5,629 nucleotides of DNA from the NCBI GenBank assembly GCA_002482415.1, contig DLFY01000262.1, positions 30,296 to 35,924 on the forward strand, read 5' to 3'. The notes beneath the pieces were generated by a model. That model did not search any database and was not told the DNA's origin. It saw nothing but the letters and a program-made list of their open reading frames with translations. Each line of letters starts with the position of its first letter. Position 1 is the stretch's first letter. Position numbers and translations under genes: made by a program. The DNA comes from Phycisphaerales bacterium UBA7708 (GTDB lineage Bacteria > Planctomycetota > Phycisphaerae > Sedimentisphaerales > Anaerohalosphaeraceae). Below, one piece after another: positions 1-5,580 of this stretch.

Positions 1-533
1 CTGCAGGAAGTGATTTGGGCAAAAAGGCACAGAGCTATATGGATTCCGGAGCGCTGGTTCCGGATGATTTAATCATTGATATGATGGTCAAGGCTATGAC
101 CGGTGCGTCGAAGGGATACGTTCTGGATGGTTTCCCCCGCACGACCGTTCAGGCCGAAGGGCTGGATAAAGCTCTGGCCAAAGCCGGCGAAAAGATTAAC
201 GCGATTGTAAATCTGGTTGTAGATGACGCTTTGATTCTGCCCCGTATGACGGGTCGTCGCAGTTGTCCCGAGTGCGGCGCCGTCTATCATGTTCAGACGC
301 TCAAACCCAAAGTGGCAGGCAAATGCGACAAAGGCTGCGGCGACCTGGTTCAGCGTGCGGATGATACACCCGACGTGGTGGGCAATCGTCTAAAGACCTA
401 TCATCAGCAGACTGCTGCGGTGGTGGGCTATTATAAATCCAAAGGTGCCGTGATTCTGGATATTGACGCGGCGCAGGAAATTGATCAGGTTACCCAGGCG
501 GTTTTACAGAAGCTTGATACCCTGAAGAAATAG
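1..533 (+). CDS. adk: Adenylate kinase, 3' part (5' end outside window)
   Basis: Adenylate kinase catalyses the reversible conversion of ATP and AMP to two ADP in the cytoplasm. The reading frame is open from the left edge: residues AGSD precede the in-frame TTG at 15 and match the normal interior of Adk, so that TTG is not a start and the P-loop and first ~40 residues lie upstream. Counting from the TTG codon as residue 1, the core motif GYVLDGFPRT is at 34-43, the lid opens at GRRSCPECG (80-88), a second Cys pair follows (C104, C108), then QRADD (113-117) and the NRLKTYH helix. This is the long-lid, zinc-finger form. C84-C87 are CX2C, but the second pair is CX3C instead of the usual CX2C or CX2D. 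It ends with TAG ten bases before map, in the conserved secY-adk-map order. Identity is certain; only the 5' end is missing. Confidence 0.97.
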   Translation, partial: AGSDLGKKAQSYMDSGALVPDDLIIDMMVKAMTGASKGYVLDGFPRTTVQAEGLDKALAKAGEKINAIVNLVVDDALILPRMTGRRSCPECGAVYHVQTLKPKVAGKCDKGCGDLVQRADDTPDVVGNRLKTYHQQTAAVVGYYKSKGAVILDIDAAQEIDQVTQAVLQKLDTLKK

Positions 534-543
534 GTTGTTGCTC

Positions 544-1347
544 ATGGCGATAACGCTGCGAAGCAGCCGTGAAATTGAAATGATTCGCAAGGCCTGTTCG
601 GTTGTTGCGAAAGTTCTTTTAAAATTGCAGGAGTATGCCAGGCCGGGTGTGAGTACCGCCCAACTGGATGAGCTGGCGCTGGAGATGACGGCTGCGGCGG
701 GTGCAAAAGCCCTGTTTAAAGGGGTACCTTGTCCTTACGGCGGCCGGGCGTTTCCGGGTGCGATTTGTGCCTCGGTCAATGAGCAGCTCGTTCATGGGAT
801 TCCTTCGCCTAAAGTGATTTTGCGGCAGGGTGATATCCTCAGCGTGGATTTCGGCGTCAAGCTGGATGGTTATTGCGGGGATGCGGCTGTGACTTTCGGG
901 ATTGGTTCGATTGCCCCGCACAAGCAGAAGCTGATTGATACGACGCGAAGGATGCTCGATATTGCCATCGAACAGTCCGCTCCGGGTGTCAAATGGAGTG
1001 CGGTGGCCGCCCAGATGGAAGAGTGCGCCAGGCAGGCCGGGTTTTCGGTCGTTCGGGATTTCGTGGGGCACGGGATTGGTACGGAAATGCATGAGGATCC
1101 CAAGGTTCCCAATTTTGTCAGCAAAGACCTGCTGCGGCACGACATCCTGCTTCAGGAAGGGATGATTCTGGCGATTGAGCCGATGGTCAACGCCGGAAAA
1201 TATGCCGTGCGAACCCTGGCGGATGGATGGACGGTTGTGACCAGTGATGGAAGCTGTTCGGCTCATTATGAGCATACCATTGCAATAACAAAAAATGGTT
1301 GTGACGTTTTAACCGACGCCACAGAAGTAAATAAGATCAGTAATTAA
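544..1347 (+). CDS. map: Methionine aminopeptidase, type I
   Basis: Removes the initiator Met from nascent proteins at the ribosome exit, using a dinuclear metal centre. At 267 residues it is the normal length for the short type I bacterial enzyme (E. coli 264). All five metal ligands are visible: D102 (SVDFG), D113 (CGDAA), H176 (GHGIG), E212 (AIEPM) and E243 (HYEHT). The substrate-contacting histidines H84 (VHGIP) and H183 (EMHED) are also present, so it should be active. I chose ATG at 544 over the in-frame TTG at 535 because [17 protein letters not shown] matches the family N-terminus and an AGGT at 532-535 lies 8 nt upstream, overlapping the adk stop. It has no N-terminal SH3-binding zinc extension. 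It sits between adk and infA as in many bacteria and is presumably co-transcribed. Confidence 0.97.
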   Translation: MAITLRSSREIEMIRKACSVVAKVLLKLQEYARPGVSTAQLDELALEMTAAAGAKALFKGVPCPYGGRAFPGAICASVNEQLVHGIPSPKVILRQGDILSVDFGVKLDGYCGDAAVTFGIGSIAPHKQKLIDTTRRMLDIAIEQSAPGVKWSAVAAQMEECARQAGFSVVRDFVGHGIGTEMHEDPKVPNFVSKDLLRHDILLQEGMILAIEPMVNAGKYAVRTLADGWTVVTSDGSCSAHYEHTIAITKNGCDVLTDATEVNKISN

Positions 1348-1355
1348 AAGGTATT

Positions 1356-1571
1356 ATGTCGAAAGAAGATGCTATCAGGCTCGATGCCAAAGTGATTGAT
1401 GCTTTGCCGAACGCGATGTTTCGGGTGGAGCTCGAAAACGGCCATCGAATCCTGGCGCATGTGTCCGGCAAGATGCGAATGCATTTTATTCGTATTCTTC
1501 CCGGCGACAAGGTAACCGTTGAGATGAGCCCTTATGATTTGACTCGAGGGCGGATTATTCTAAGAAGCTAA
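1356..1571 (+). CDS. infA: Translation initiation factor IF-1
   Basis: IF1 binds the A site of the 30S subunit during initiation and helps IF2 and IF3 select the initiator tRNA. The 71-residue product is one S1-like OB fold and aligns end to end with E. coli IF1 (72 aa). Diagnostic stretches are MSKEDAI at the start, [20 protein letters not shown] (residues 21-40), [18 protein letters not shown] (45-62) and the GRIILRS ending. The start is ATG, with AAAAGG at 1346-1351 overlapping the map stop codon, so translation of the two genes is probably coupled. The gap to map is 8 nt. Nothing is missing or unusual. Confidence 0.98.
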   Translation: MSKEDAIRLDAKVIDALPNAMFRVELENGHRILAHVSGKMRMHFIRILPGDKVTVEMSPYDLTRGRIILRS

Positions 1572-1600
1572 TATGATATTGATGGAACTACGGTGAGATT

Positions 1601-1717
1601 ATGAAAGTACGAAGCTCCGTAAAGCGAATTTGTGAAAACTGTAAACTGATTCGGCGCAAAGGCGTCCTGCGGGTGATTTGCTCGACCAATCCCCGTCATA
1701 AGCAGCGCCAGGGCTGA
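1601..1717 (+). CDS. rpmJ: 50S ribosomal protein L36 (zinc-binding C+ form)
   Basis: A small protein of the large subunit that binds 23S rRNA. The product has 38 residues: it begins [14 protein letters not shown] and ends NPRHKQRQG. It carries the zinc-ribbon ligands C11, C14, C27 and H33 with spacing CX2C-X12-C-X5-H. This is the C+ form, with the one-residue longer C-H spacing seen in 38-residue E. coli L36 rather than the 37-residue Gram-positive type. ATG at 1601 is preceded by GGTGAG (1592-1597), a plausible ribosome-binding site. It lies 29 nt after infA and 34 nt before rpsM, exactly where rpmJ is expected. It is easily missed because of its size, but identity is clear. Confidence 0.96.
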   Translation: MKVRSSVKRICENCKLIRRKGVLRVICSTNPRHKQRQG

Positions 1718-1741
1718 TTGTTAGAAAACCCTTAGAAACTC

Positions 1742-1747
1742 AGGAGA
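1742..1747 (+). promoter_or_regulatory. Shine-Dalgarno site of rpsM
   Basis: AGGAGA lies 4 nt before ATG 1752. It is one of the best ribosome-binding sites in the window and fixes the rpsM start. It contrasts with rpsK, which has no such site next to its start. Confidence 0.8.
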
Positions 1748-1751
1748 TTAT

Positions 1752-2135
1752 ATGCCTCGTATTGTTGGTGTGGATATTCCGAATGATAAGCCCGCTTGGG
1801 TATCGCTGGCTTATGTCCATGGAATCGGCTATTATATGGCCAAAAAGATTCTCAAGGAAGCGAACATTGACCCCCAGGTCCGTGCCGGGAAGCTGACCGA
1901 AGATGAAGTCAGCCGCATCAGTCAGATTGTCGACCGGGATCTTCTGGTCGAAGGTCAGTTGCGCCGCCAGGTGGCTCAGGATATCGCGCGTCTGCGTGAA
2001 ATCAACTGCTACCGGGGCATCCGCCACAAACGGGGTCTTCCTGTCCGCGGCCAGCAGACCCAGAGTAATGCCAGAACCCGTAAGGGCAAACGCAAGACTG
2101 TGGCCGGAAAGAAAAGCGTCAAGGAAATGCGTTAG
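1752..2135 (+). CDS. rpsM: 30S ribosomal protein S13
   Basis: S13 sits in the head of the small subunit, contacts the large subunit through intersubunit bridges, and its C-terminal tail reaches toward the P-site tRNA. The 127-residue product shows the N-terminal PRIVGVDIP, the helix-hairpin-helix around [14 protein letters not shown] (21-34), and the signature [16 protein letters not shown] (86-101) followed by [12 protein letters not shown]. It is slightly longer than E. coli S13 (118 aa), with a basic tail [10 protein letters not shown]. One oddity: the usual GQRTKTNARTRKG reads [13 protein letters not shown], so two basic positions are glutamine. ATG 1752 follows a strong AGGAGA at 1742-1747. 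It is the first gene of the alpha-operon block; a 144-nt spacer separates it from rpsK. Confidence 0.97.
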   Translation: MPRIVGVDIPNDKPAWVSLAYVHGIGYYMAKKILKEANIDPQVRAGKLTEDEVSRISQIVDRDLLVEGQLRRQVAQDIARLREINCYRGIRHKRGLPVRGQQTQSNARTRKGKRKTVAGKKSVKEMR

Positions 2136-2151
2136 TCGACCGGCCGCTTGA

Positions 2152-2173
2152 GGCCTGGCTGCTGAGCCGGGCC
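2152..2173 (+). other. Strong hairpin in the rpsM-rpsK spacer
   Basis: GGCCTGGCT (2152-2160) pairs with AGCCGGGCC (2165-2173) around the tetraloop GCTG, giving nine base pairs with one G-U. It begins 16 nt after the rpsM stop. No T-run follows (GGATAAGCAGG comes next), so it is not a rho-independent terminator. An alternative pairing of CCGGCC (2140-2145) with GGCCGG (2170-2175) would compete with it, and a weaker GCAG/CTGC stem (2180-2183, 2193-2196) follows. It could protect mRNA ends, attenuate transcription or bind a ribosomal protein. The role is inference; the structure is read directly from the sequence. Confidence 0.55.
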
Positions 2174-2279
2174 GGATAAGCAGGTTCAAGGACTGCGTGT
2201 TCGACGAGGCCGATGAGGTGTAAGAGATAAACGGCGAACAAATCAAACAAACGAAAAACGATTTGGGATTGCAAGCGAA

Positions 2280-2660
2280 ATGGCAAAAGGCGTTAAAAAG
2301 AAAGTTAAAAAGAGTGTTGTTCGAGGTATCGTTCACATTAAAGCAAGTTTCAATAACACTCTGATATCGATTACCGACGCAGACGGTGCAGCGATCTGTC
2401 AGGACTCCGGCGGTTCGGTTGGATTTAAAGGTTCGCGTAAGAGCACTCCTTTCGCAGCTCAGAAAGCTGCCGAGAAATGTGCGAAAAATGCGATGCGTGT
2501 CGGACTTCGAGAAGTGGAAATTCGCGTTAAAGGCCCCGGTGCTGGCCGCGAATCCGCCATTTCTGCCATCCAGCAGGCCGGGCTTCGGATTTCGTCCATT
2601 GAAGACGTGACCCCGATCCCGCATAATGGGTGCCGGCCTCCGAAACGCCGCAGAGTATAA
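2280..2660 (+). CDS. rpsK: 30S ribosomal protein S11
   Basis: S11 is part of the 30S platform, where it binds 16S rRNA near the mRNA exit and the Shine-Dalgarno helix. The 126-residue product has a basic N-terminus ([11 protein letters not shown]), then [18 protein letters not shown] (16-33), the hallmark [17 protein letters not shown] (45-61), [12 protein letters not shown] (83-94) and the family ending [16 protein letters not shown]116-G117 is the Asn-Gly site known to form isoaspartate in E. coli S11. ATG 2280 is the only possible start: reading back in frame there is no other start codon before the TGA at 2214-2216. No Shine-Dalgarno motif lies next to it; the nearest good match, GAGGTG (2215-2220), is 59 nt upstream. 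It is followed 46 nt later by rpsD. Confidence 0.97.
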   Translation: MAKGVKKKVKKSVVRGIVHIKASFNNTLISITDADGAAICQDSGGSVGFKGSRKSTPFAAQKAAEKCAKNAMRVGLREVEIRVKGPGAGRESAISAIQQAGLRISSIEDVTPIPHNGCRPPKRRRV

Positions 2661-2706
2661 ATACGATTATAAACGTAACAGATAAAGATAAGGAATACGA
2701 GCGAAT

Positions 2707-3339
2707 ATGGGACGTTATCTTCAACCGTCATGCAGACTTTGCCGTCGAGAAGGAATGAAACTGCTGCTCAAGGGCACTCGTTGCGAAACCGCAAAGTGCG
2801 CCATTGAAAAGCGTCAGAAAAGTATGGCTCCCGGCCAGCACGGCTGGCGGAAAGGCCGCGGCAGTGATTATGCGGTTCGGCTTCGCGAAAAGCAGAAGCT
2901 CAAACGCTATTATGGCCTGCTCAATACACAGTTCATGAAAATCTTTGACCTGGCTCTCAAGGGTAAAGGTGACACGGGCAAGCGCCTGCTGGAAATGCTG
3001 GAACGCCGGCTGGATAATGTGGTTTATAAGCTCAACTTCGCCCCGTCCCGCAAGGCCGCCCGGATACTGATTTCGCATGGTCATATTTATCTGAATGGCC
3101 GTCGCGTGGATATCCCCAGCATCATGGTCAAAGTCGGCGACAAGATTACGCTGAAGAATGCCGAAAAGACCCGCAAGCTGGTCAAGGCTCAGCTTGAGAG
3201 CAATCCCAATTATACCGTTCAGGGATGGCTTCAGTTTGATGTTGCCAAGCCGATGGCGACCGTGGTTGCACTGCCGACTCGGGATGATGTCCAACTGGCT
3301 GTGGAAGAACAGCTTGTTGTTGAATTCTGTTCAAGATAA
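2707..3339 (+). CDS. rpsD: 30S ribosomal protein S4 (zinc-binding C+ form)
   Basis: S4 is a primary 16S rRNA binder that nucleates assembly of the 30S body; in E. coli it is also the translational repressor of the alpha operon. The 210-residue product begins MGRYLQPSCRLCRREGMKL and has four cysteines, C9, C12, C26 and C31 (CX2C-X13-CX4C), the zinc-binding C+ arrangement. The MAPGQHGWRKGR stretch (41-52) is also typical of C+ S4. The S4 RNA-binding domain follows, with LERRLDNVVYKLNFAPSRKA (99-118) and ARILISHGHIYLNGRRVDIPS (119-139). The C-terminus is normal. ATG 2707 has AAGGA at 2690-2694, spaced 12 nt, which is long. It lies between rpsK and rpoA as in E. coli. Whether it autoregulates here cannot be told from this sequence. 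Confidence 0.98.
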   Translation: MGRYLQPSCRLCRREGMKLLLKGTRCETAKCAIEKRQKSMAPGQHGWRKGRGSDYAVRLREKQKLKRYYGLLNTQFMKIFDLALKGKGDTGKRLLEMLERRLDNVVYKLNFAPSRKAARILISHGHIYLNGRRVDIPSIMVKVGDKITLKNAEKTRKLVKAQLESNPNYTVQGWLQFDVAKPMATVVALPTRDDVQLAVEEQLVVEFCSR

Positions 3340-3382
3340 GTGTTAACGTAATAGAGAAAGTCACAGCGGACGGATACCGGAT

Positions 3383-3416
3383 AGCGTTTTGGATTTTGCC
3401 TGCCTTTTCAAACGCT
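3383..3416 (+). repeat. Inverted repeat in the rpsD-rpoA spacer
   Basis: AGCGTTT (3383-3389) is the exact reverse complement of AAACGCT (3410-3416), with a 20-nt pyrimidine-rich loop between them. A T-G wobble at 3382/3417 could extend it by one pair. It sits mid-spacer, 43 nt after the rpsD stop and 36 nt before the rpoA ATG. There is no T-run after the second arm, so it is not a terminator. A seven-base match of this kind can arise by chance, but the spacer is unusually long for this operon. Confidence 0.35.
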
Positions 3417-3436
3417 GAGAACATCTGTCCTATTGT

Positions 3437-3442
3437 GGGAGG
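3437..3442 (+). promoter_or_regulatory. Shine-Dalgarno site of rpoA
   Basis: GGGAGG lies 10 nt before ATG 3453. It is a strong match at slightly long spacing, supporting the ATG at 3453 and the N-terminus MRITWRGLELP. Confidence 0.75.
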
Positions 3443-3452
3443 CTAAGAAATT

Positions 3453-4454
3453 ATGAGAATAACCTGGAGAGGATTGGAATTACCGACTCGCATTGTACGC
3501 GATGAACAGGTGTCCAACGATCGTTACGGAAAATTTGTTGTGGAACCGTTTGAACGCGGTTTCGGTACTACTATCGGCAACAGCCTGCGTCGAGTCTTGC
3601 TGTCTTCGCTGGAAGGCTGTGCAATCGAGTGGATTAAAATCACCGGTGCAGATCATGAATTCACGACCATCAAGGGCGTGATGGAAGATGTCACCGATAT
3701 TGTTCTGAATATCAAGCAGGTCATTGTCCGGATGCAGGGCGATGCCCCCAGGACTGTCAAACTGTCTGCCAGCAAGGCCGGACCGGTTACTGCCGGGATG
3801 ATTGAAAGCGATTCGACGGTTGATATTCTCAATCCCGAACTGGTTATCGCCACGCTGACCGAGGATGTCAAGTTCGAAATGGAACTGGGCATTGGGATCG
3901 GACGCGGATATACAACCGCCGCGGAAAGAATTGCCCAGAAGGACCGGTTTGACCAGCAGTTGGGCCTGATCGAAGTGGATGCGATTTACTCGCCGGTATT
4001 GCGGGTGCGTTACAAGACCGAAGATACACGCGTCGGGCAGAGGACAAACTACGACAAGCTGATTCTGGAAATCTGGACCGACGGCACCGTGGCTCCCCAG
4101 ATTGCTCTCGTGGAAGCGTCCAAGATTCTTCGCAAGTATATTAATCCGTTCGTGCAGTATTCCGAGCTTGAAGAAGAAACCGTCGAACTGGAAATGGCAG
4201 CCCCGGAAGTTGAGACAGGTGCTGTTGATGAAGAGCTGGCCGCCAAGATGGCCATGCCGATTGAGCAGTTGAACCTGACGGTCCGTTCCAGCAATTGTCT
4301 GGAATCCAACAACATTCAAACGGTGGGTCAGTTGGTCAGCATGGCCGAAGCGGATCTGCTCAAGATTCGCAGTTTCGGCAAAACAAGCCTGCGTGAAGTT
4401 CGCCAGAAACTTGCAGACCTGAACTTGTCGCTCGGTATGGGCCAGGTGCATTAA
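3453..4454 (+). CDS. rpoA: DNA-directed RNA polymerase subunit alpha
   Basis: The alpha dimer is the assembly platform for beta and beta', and its C-terminal domain binds UP-element DNA and activators. The 333-residue product has a complete N-terminal domain, with the family signature FVVEPFERGFGTTIGNSLRR (residues 28-47), LLSSLEG (49-55) and GRGYTTAAER (150-159). An acidic linker (about 238-262, rich in Glu) leads to the C-terminal helix-hairpin-helix domain from about 268, with LTVRSSNCLE (275-284) and FGKTSLREV (308-316). The DNA-contact residues equivalent to E. coli R265, N268, G296, S299 and E302 are kept as R278, N281, G309, S312 and E315. The position of E. coli K298 is T311, and that of K271 is E284. 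The opening MRITWRGLELPTRI is the basis for suggesting Planctomycetota. It is followed 43 nt later by rplQ. Confidence 0.98.
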   Translation: MRITWRGLELPTRIVRDEQVSNDRYGKFVVEPFERGFGTTIGNSLRRVLLSSLEGCAIEWIKITGADHEFTTIKGVMEDVTDIVLNIKQVIVRMQGDAPRTVKLSASKAGPVTAGMIESDSTVDILNPELVIATLTEDVKFEMELGIGIGRGYTTAAERIAQKDRFDQQLGLIEVDAIYSPVLRVRYKTEDTRVGQRTNYDKLILEIWTDGTVAPQIALVEASKILRKYINPFVQYSELEEETVELEMAAPEVETGAVDEELAAKMAMPIEQLNLTVRSSNCLESNNIQTVGQLVSMAEADLLKIRSFGKTSLREVRQKLADLNLSLGMGQVH

Positions 4455-4497
4455 AATAACTAAGTACAAGCTAACCGAAAGTTAAGGGTAATTTAAT

Positions 4498-4959
4498 ATG
4501 CGTCATTTAAGAGCCAGAAGACGTCTGAATCGGACCAGTGAACACCGCAAAGCGATGCTGCGTAATATGGCCGCTTCGCTGTTCGAGCACGGAACCATTT
4601 CAACCACGATTCAAAAAGCCAAGGAAGTGCAGCGCTTTGCTGAAAAGCTGATTACTACGGCCAAGGCAGGCACACTGCATGCTCGTCGCCAGGCGATCTC
4701 CACGCTGAATAATCGTGCCATTTATGTTGAAGAAGATGGTCAGAATGTCCGCAAGGGCACCGTCATCGGCAAGCTGTTCAGCGATATCGCCCCGCAGTAT
4801 CTGGATCGTCCCGGCGGATATACCCGCATCATCAAGCTGGCCAAGACACGTCTCGGCGACAATGGCCAGTTGGTCCTGCTGCAATTGGTCGGACAGGAAA
4901 AGAAAGAAGAAGCACCTGCCCCGGAAAAAAAGGCTAAAAAAGCCAAAAAGGCCCAGTAG
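4498..4959 (+). CDS. rplQ: 50S ribosomal protein L17
   Basis: L17 lies near the exit of the peptide tunnel on the large subunit. The 153-residue product matches the family throughout: MRHLRARRRLNRTSEHRKAM (1-20), LRNMAASLFEHGTISTT (21-37), KAKEVQRFAEKLITTAK (40-56) and the conserved RPGGYTRIIKL (104-114) followed by RLGDN. Compared with E. coli L17 (127 aa) it has extra residues before IGKLFSD (about 75-89) and a C-terminal tail rich in Lys, Ala and Glu (about 134-153) that is probably disordered. ATG 4498 has AAGGG at 4484-4488, spaced 9 nt. It is the last gene of the operon: a terminator begins 20 nt after its TAG. Confidence 0.97.
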   Translation: MRHLRARRRLNRTSEHRKAMLRNMAASLFEHGTISTTIQKAKEVQRFAEKLITTAKAGTLHARRQAISTLNNRAIYVEEDGQNVRKGTVIGKLFSDIAPQYLDRPGGYTRIIKLAKTRLGDNGQLVLLQLVGQEKKEEAPAPEKKAKKAKKAQ

Positions 4960-4979
4960 TTTCTTGCCCTATGCAATCC

Positions 4980-5014
4980 AAGCCCGATGAACAGGTTTTC
5001 ATCGGGCTTTTTTT
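4980..5014 (+). terminator. Rho-independent terminator of the ribosomal operon
   Basis: AAGCCCGATGAA (4980-4991) pairs perfectly with TTCATCGGGCTT (4998-5009), a 12-bp stem closed by a 6-nt loop (CAGGTT), followed by five more T (5010-5014). GC-rich stem, short loop and T-run are the textbook form. It lies directly after rplQ, so it ends the adk-to-rplQ transcript and separates it from the HIT gene. Confidence 0.93.
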
Positions 5015-5015
5015 A

Positions 5016-5044
5016 TTGGGCTGGCCGACAAATAGTGATAAAAT
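5016..5044 (+). promoter_or_regulatory. Possible sigma-70-type promoter of the HIT gene
   Basis: TTGGGC (5016-5021) and TAAAAT (5039-5044) are separated by 17 nt. The -10 box matches TATAAT at five of six positions; the -35 box matches TTGACA only at TTG. The position, just after the terminator and 59 nt before the HIT start, is right. An alternative -10, TACAAT at 5078-5083, lacks a good -35. Consensus matching alone is weak evidence. Confidence 0.35.
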
Positions 5045-5089
5045 CGTATCCTGCAATAGTGAGAATCAGGTTCGCAATACAATAAATCT

Positions 5090-5094
5090 GGAGA
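5090..5094 (+). promoter_or_regulatory. Shine-Dalgarno site of the HIT gene
   Basis: GGAGA is 9 nt before ATG 5104 and 12 nt before the adjacent ATG 5107. The shorter spacing favours the first of the two consecutive Met codons. Confidence 0.6.
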
Positions 5095-5103
5095 ATCAAT
5101 CCC

Positions 5104-5526
5104 ATGATGCAAACAGATTGTATCTTTTGTAAAATTGTGGCCGGACAAATCCCCTGTTACAAAGTGTTCGAAAATGACAATGTATTGGCATTTCTGGACA
5201 TAGGCCCCATCAGCACAGGCCACACGCTGCTGATCCCCAGGACTCACGTGGACCGCATTGACCAGTGTTCCCCGAATATCCTGGCGGAAACAGCCAAAGT
5301 CCTCCCGCAGCTTGCCGGCGCCGTTTCCGCCGCGGTCAATGCCCCGGCGTTTAATATCCTATGCAACAATGGTTCTGCTGCCGGGCAGGTCGTCAGGCAT
5401 CTGCACTTTCATATTATCCCGCGACACGAAAAAGACGGCGTATTGACGCAGTGGCCGGCCTTTAAATATCCAGAGGGCAAAGCCGACATGCTGTGTCAAA
5501 AAATTATAGAAAACTTGAAAAAATAG
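5104..5526 (+). CDS. HIT-family (histidine triad) nucleotide hydrolase/transferase
   Basis: A 140-residue single-domain HIT protein. Family members bind nucleotides and hydrolyse or transfer phosphoramidate or dinucleoside-polyphosphate substrates through a His-AMP intermediate; the physiological substrate here is unknown. The histidine triad HLHFHII is at 99-105, with H101 the expected nucleophile. Upstream are CIFCKIVAGQIP (6-17), FLDIGPISTGHTLLIPRTH (30-48) and FNILCNNGSAAGQVV (83-97), all typical. C6 and C9 with H48 and H99 probably bind structural zinc, as in Bacillus-type HIT proteins; that is by analogy. The domain fills the whole protein, with no fusion. It follows the ribosomal terminator, so it is likely transcribed on its own, and it may be co-oriented with tRNA-fMet by chance. 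Subfamily (Hint-like or Ap4A hydrolase) cannot be settled from the sequence alone. Confidence 0.93.
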   Translation: MMQTDCIFCKIVAGQIPCYKVFENDNVLAFLDIGPISTGHTLLIPRTHVDRIDQCSPNILAETAKVLPQLAGAVSAAVNAPAFNILCNNGSAAGQVVRHLHFHIIPRHEKDGVLTQWPAFKYPEGKADMLCQKIIENLKK

Positions 5527-5537
5527 CCAGCAAAAGG

Positions 5538-5566
5538 TTGCGTATTATTTCGTTCTGTGTTACATT
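5538..5566 (+). promoter_or_regulatory. Possible promoter of tRNA-fMet
   Basis: TTGCGT (5538-5543) and TACATT (5561-5566) are spaced 17 nt, with the -10 box ending 14 nt before the mature tRNA 5' end. This gives a predicted start a few bases upstream of the tRNA, a common arrangement for tRNA genes. The -35 matches three of six and the -10 four of six consensus positions, so the call rests mainly on spacing and position. Confidence 0.35.
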
Positions 5567-5580
5567 GTTCCATTCCTGAA

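Noticed and set aside
15..17. TTG at 15 as the start of a short adk
   Set aside because: The frame is open to the left edge and the residues before it match the Adk interior. Starting here would remove the P-loop.
535..543. TTG at 535 as the start of map, adding MLL to the N-terminus
   Set aside because: ATG at 544 gives the usual MetAP N-terminus and has an AGGT at a suitable distance. The extra residues have no family support.
1573..1596. Seven-codon mini-ORF between infA and rpmJ
   Set aside because: It starts just after the infA stop and ends just before rpmJ, but has no ribosome-binding site of its own and such tiny frames arise by chance.
1721..1738. Direct repeat TTAGAAA (1721-1727 and 1732-1738) in the rpmJ-rpsM spacer
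   Set aside because: A seven-base A/T-rich repeat in a 34-nt spacer is expected by chance and shows no palindromic or operator character.
2152..2173. The spacer hairpin as a rho-independent terminator after rpsM
   Set aside because: No T-run follows the stem, and terminating here would cut off the rest of an essential operon.
1740..2624. 294-codon open frame on the minus strand across rpsM, the spacer and rpsK
   Set aside because: It covers two certain ribosomal genes and its translation resembles no protein family. Long antisense frames are common opposite highly biased genes.
3320..3354. Possible internal promoter at the end of rpsD (TTGAAT with a downstream TAATAG)
   Set aside because: The -10 match is poor and the spacing is not near 17 nt (23 nt), so there is no good support for an rpoA promoter.
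3480..4469. 329-codon open frame on the minus strand opposite rpoA
   Set aside because: It mirrors the codon pattern of rpoA, has no recognisable domain, and the + strand protein is unmistakable RpoA. It is a shadow frame.
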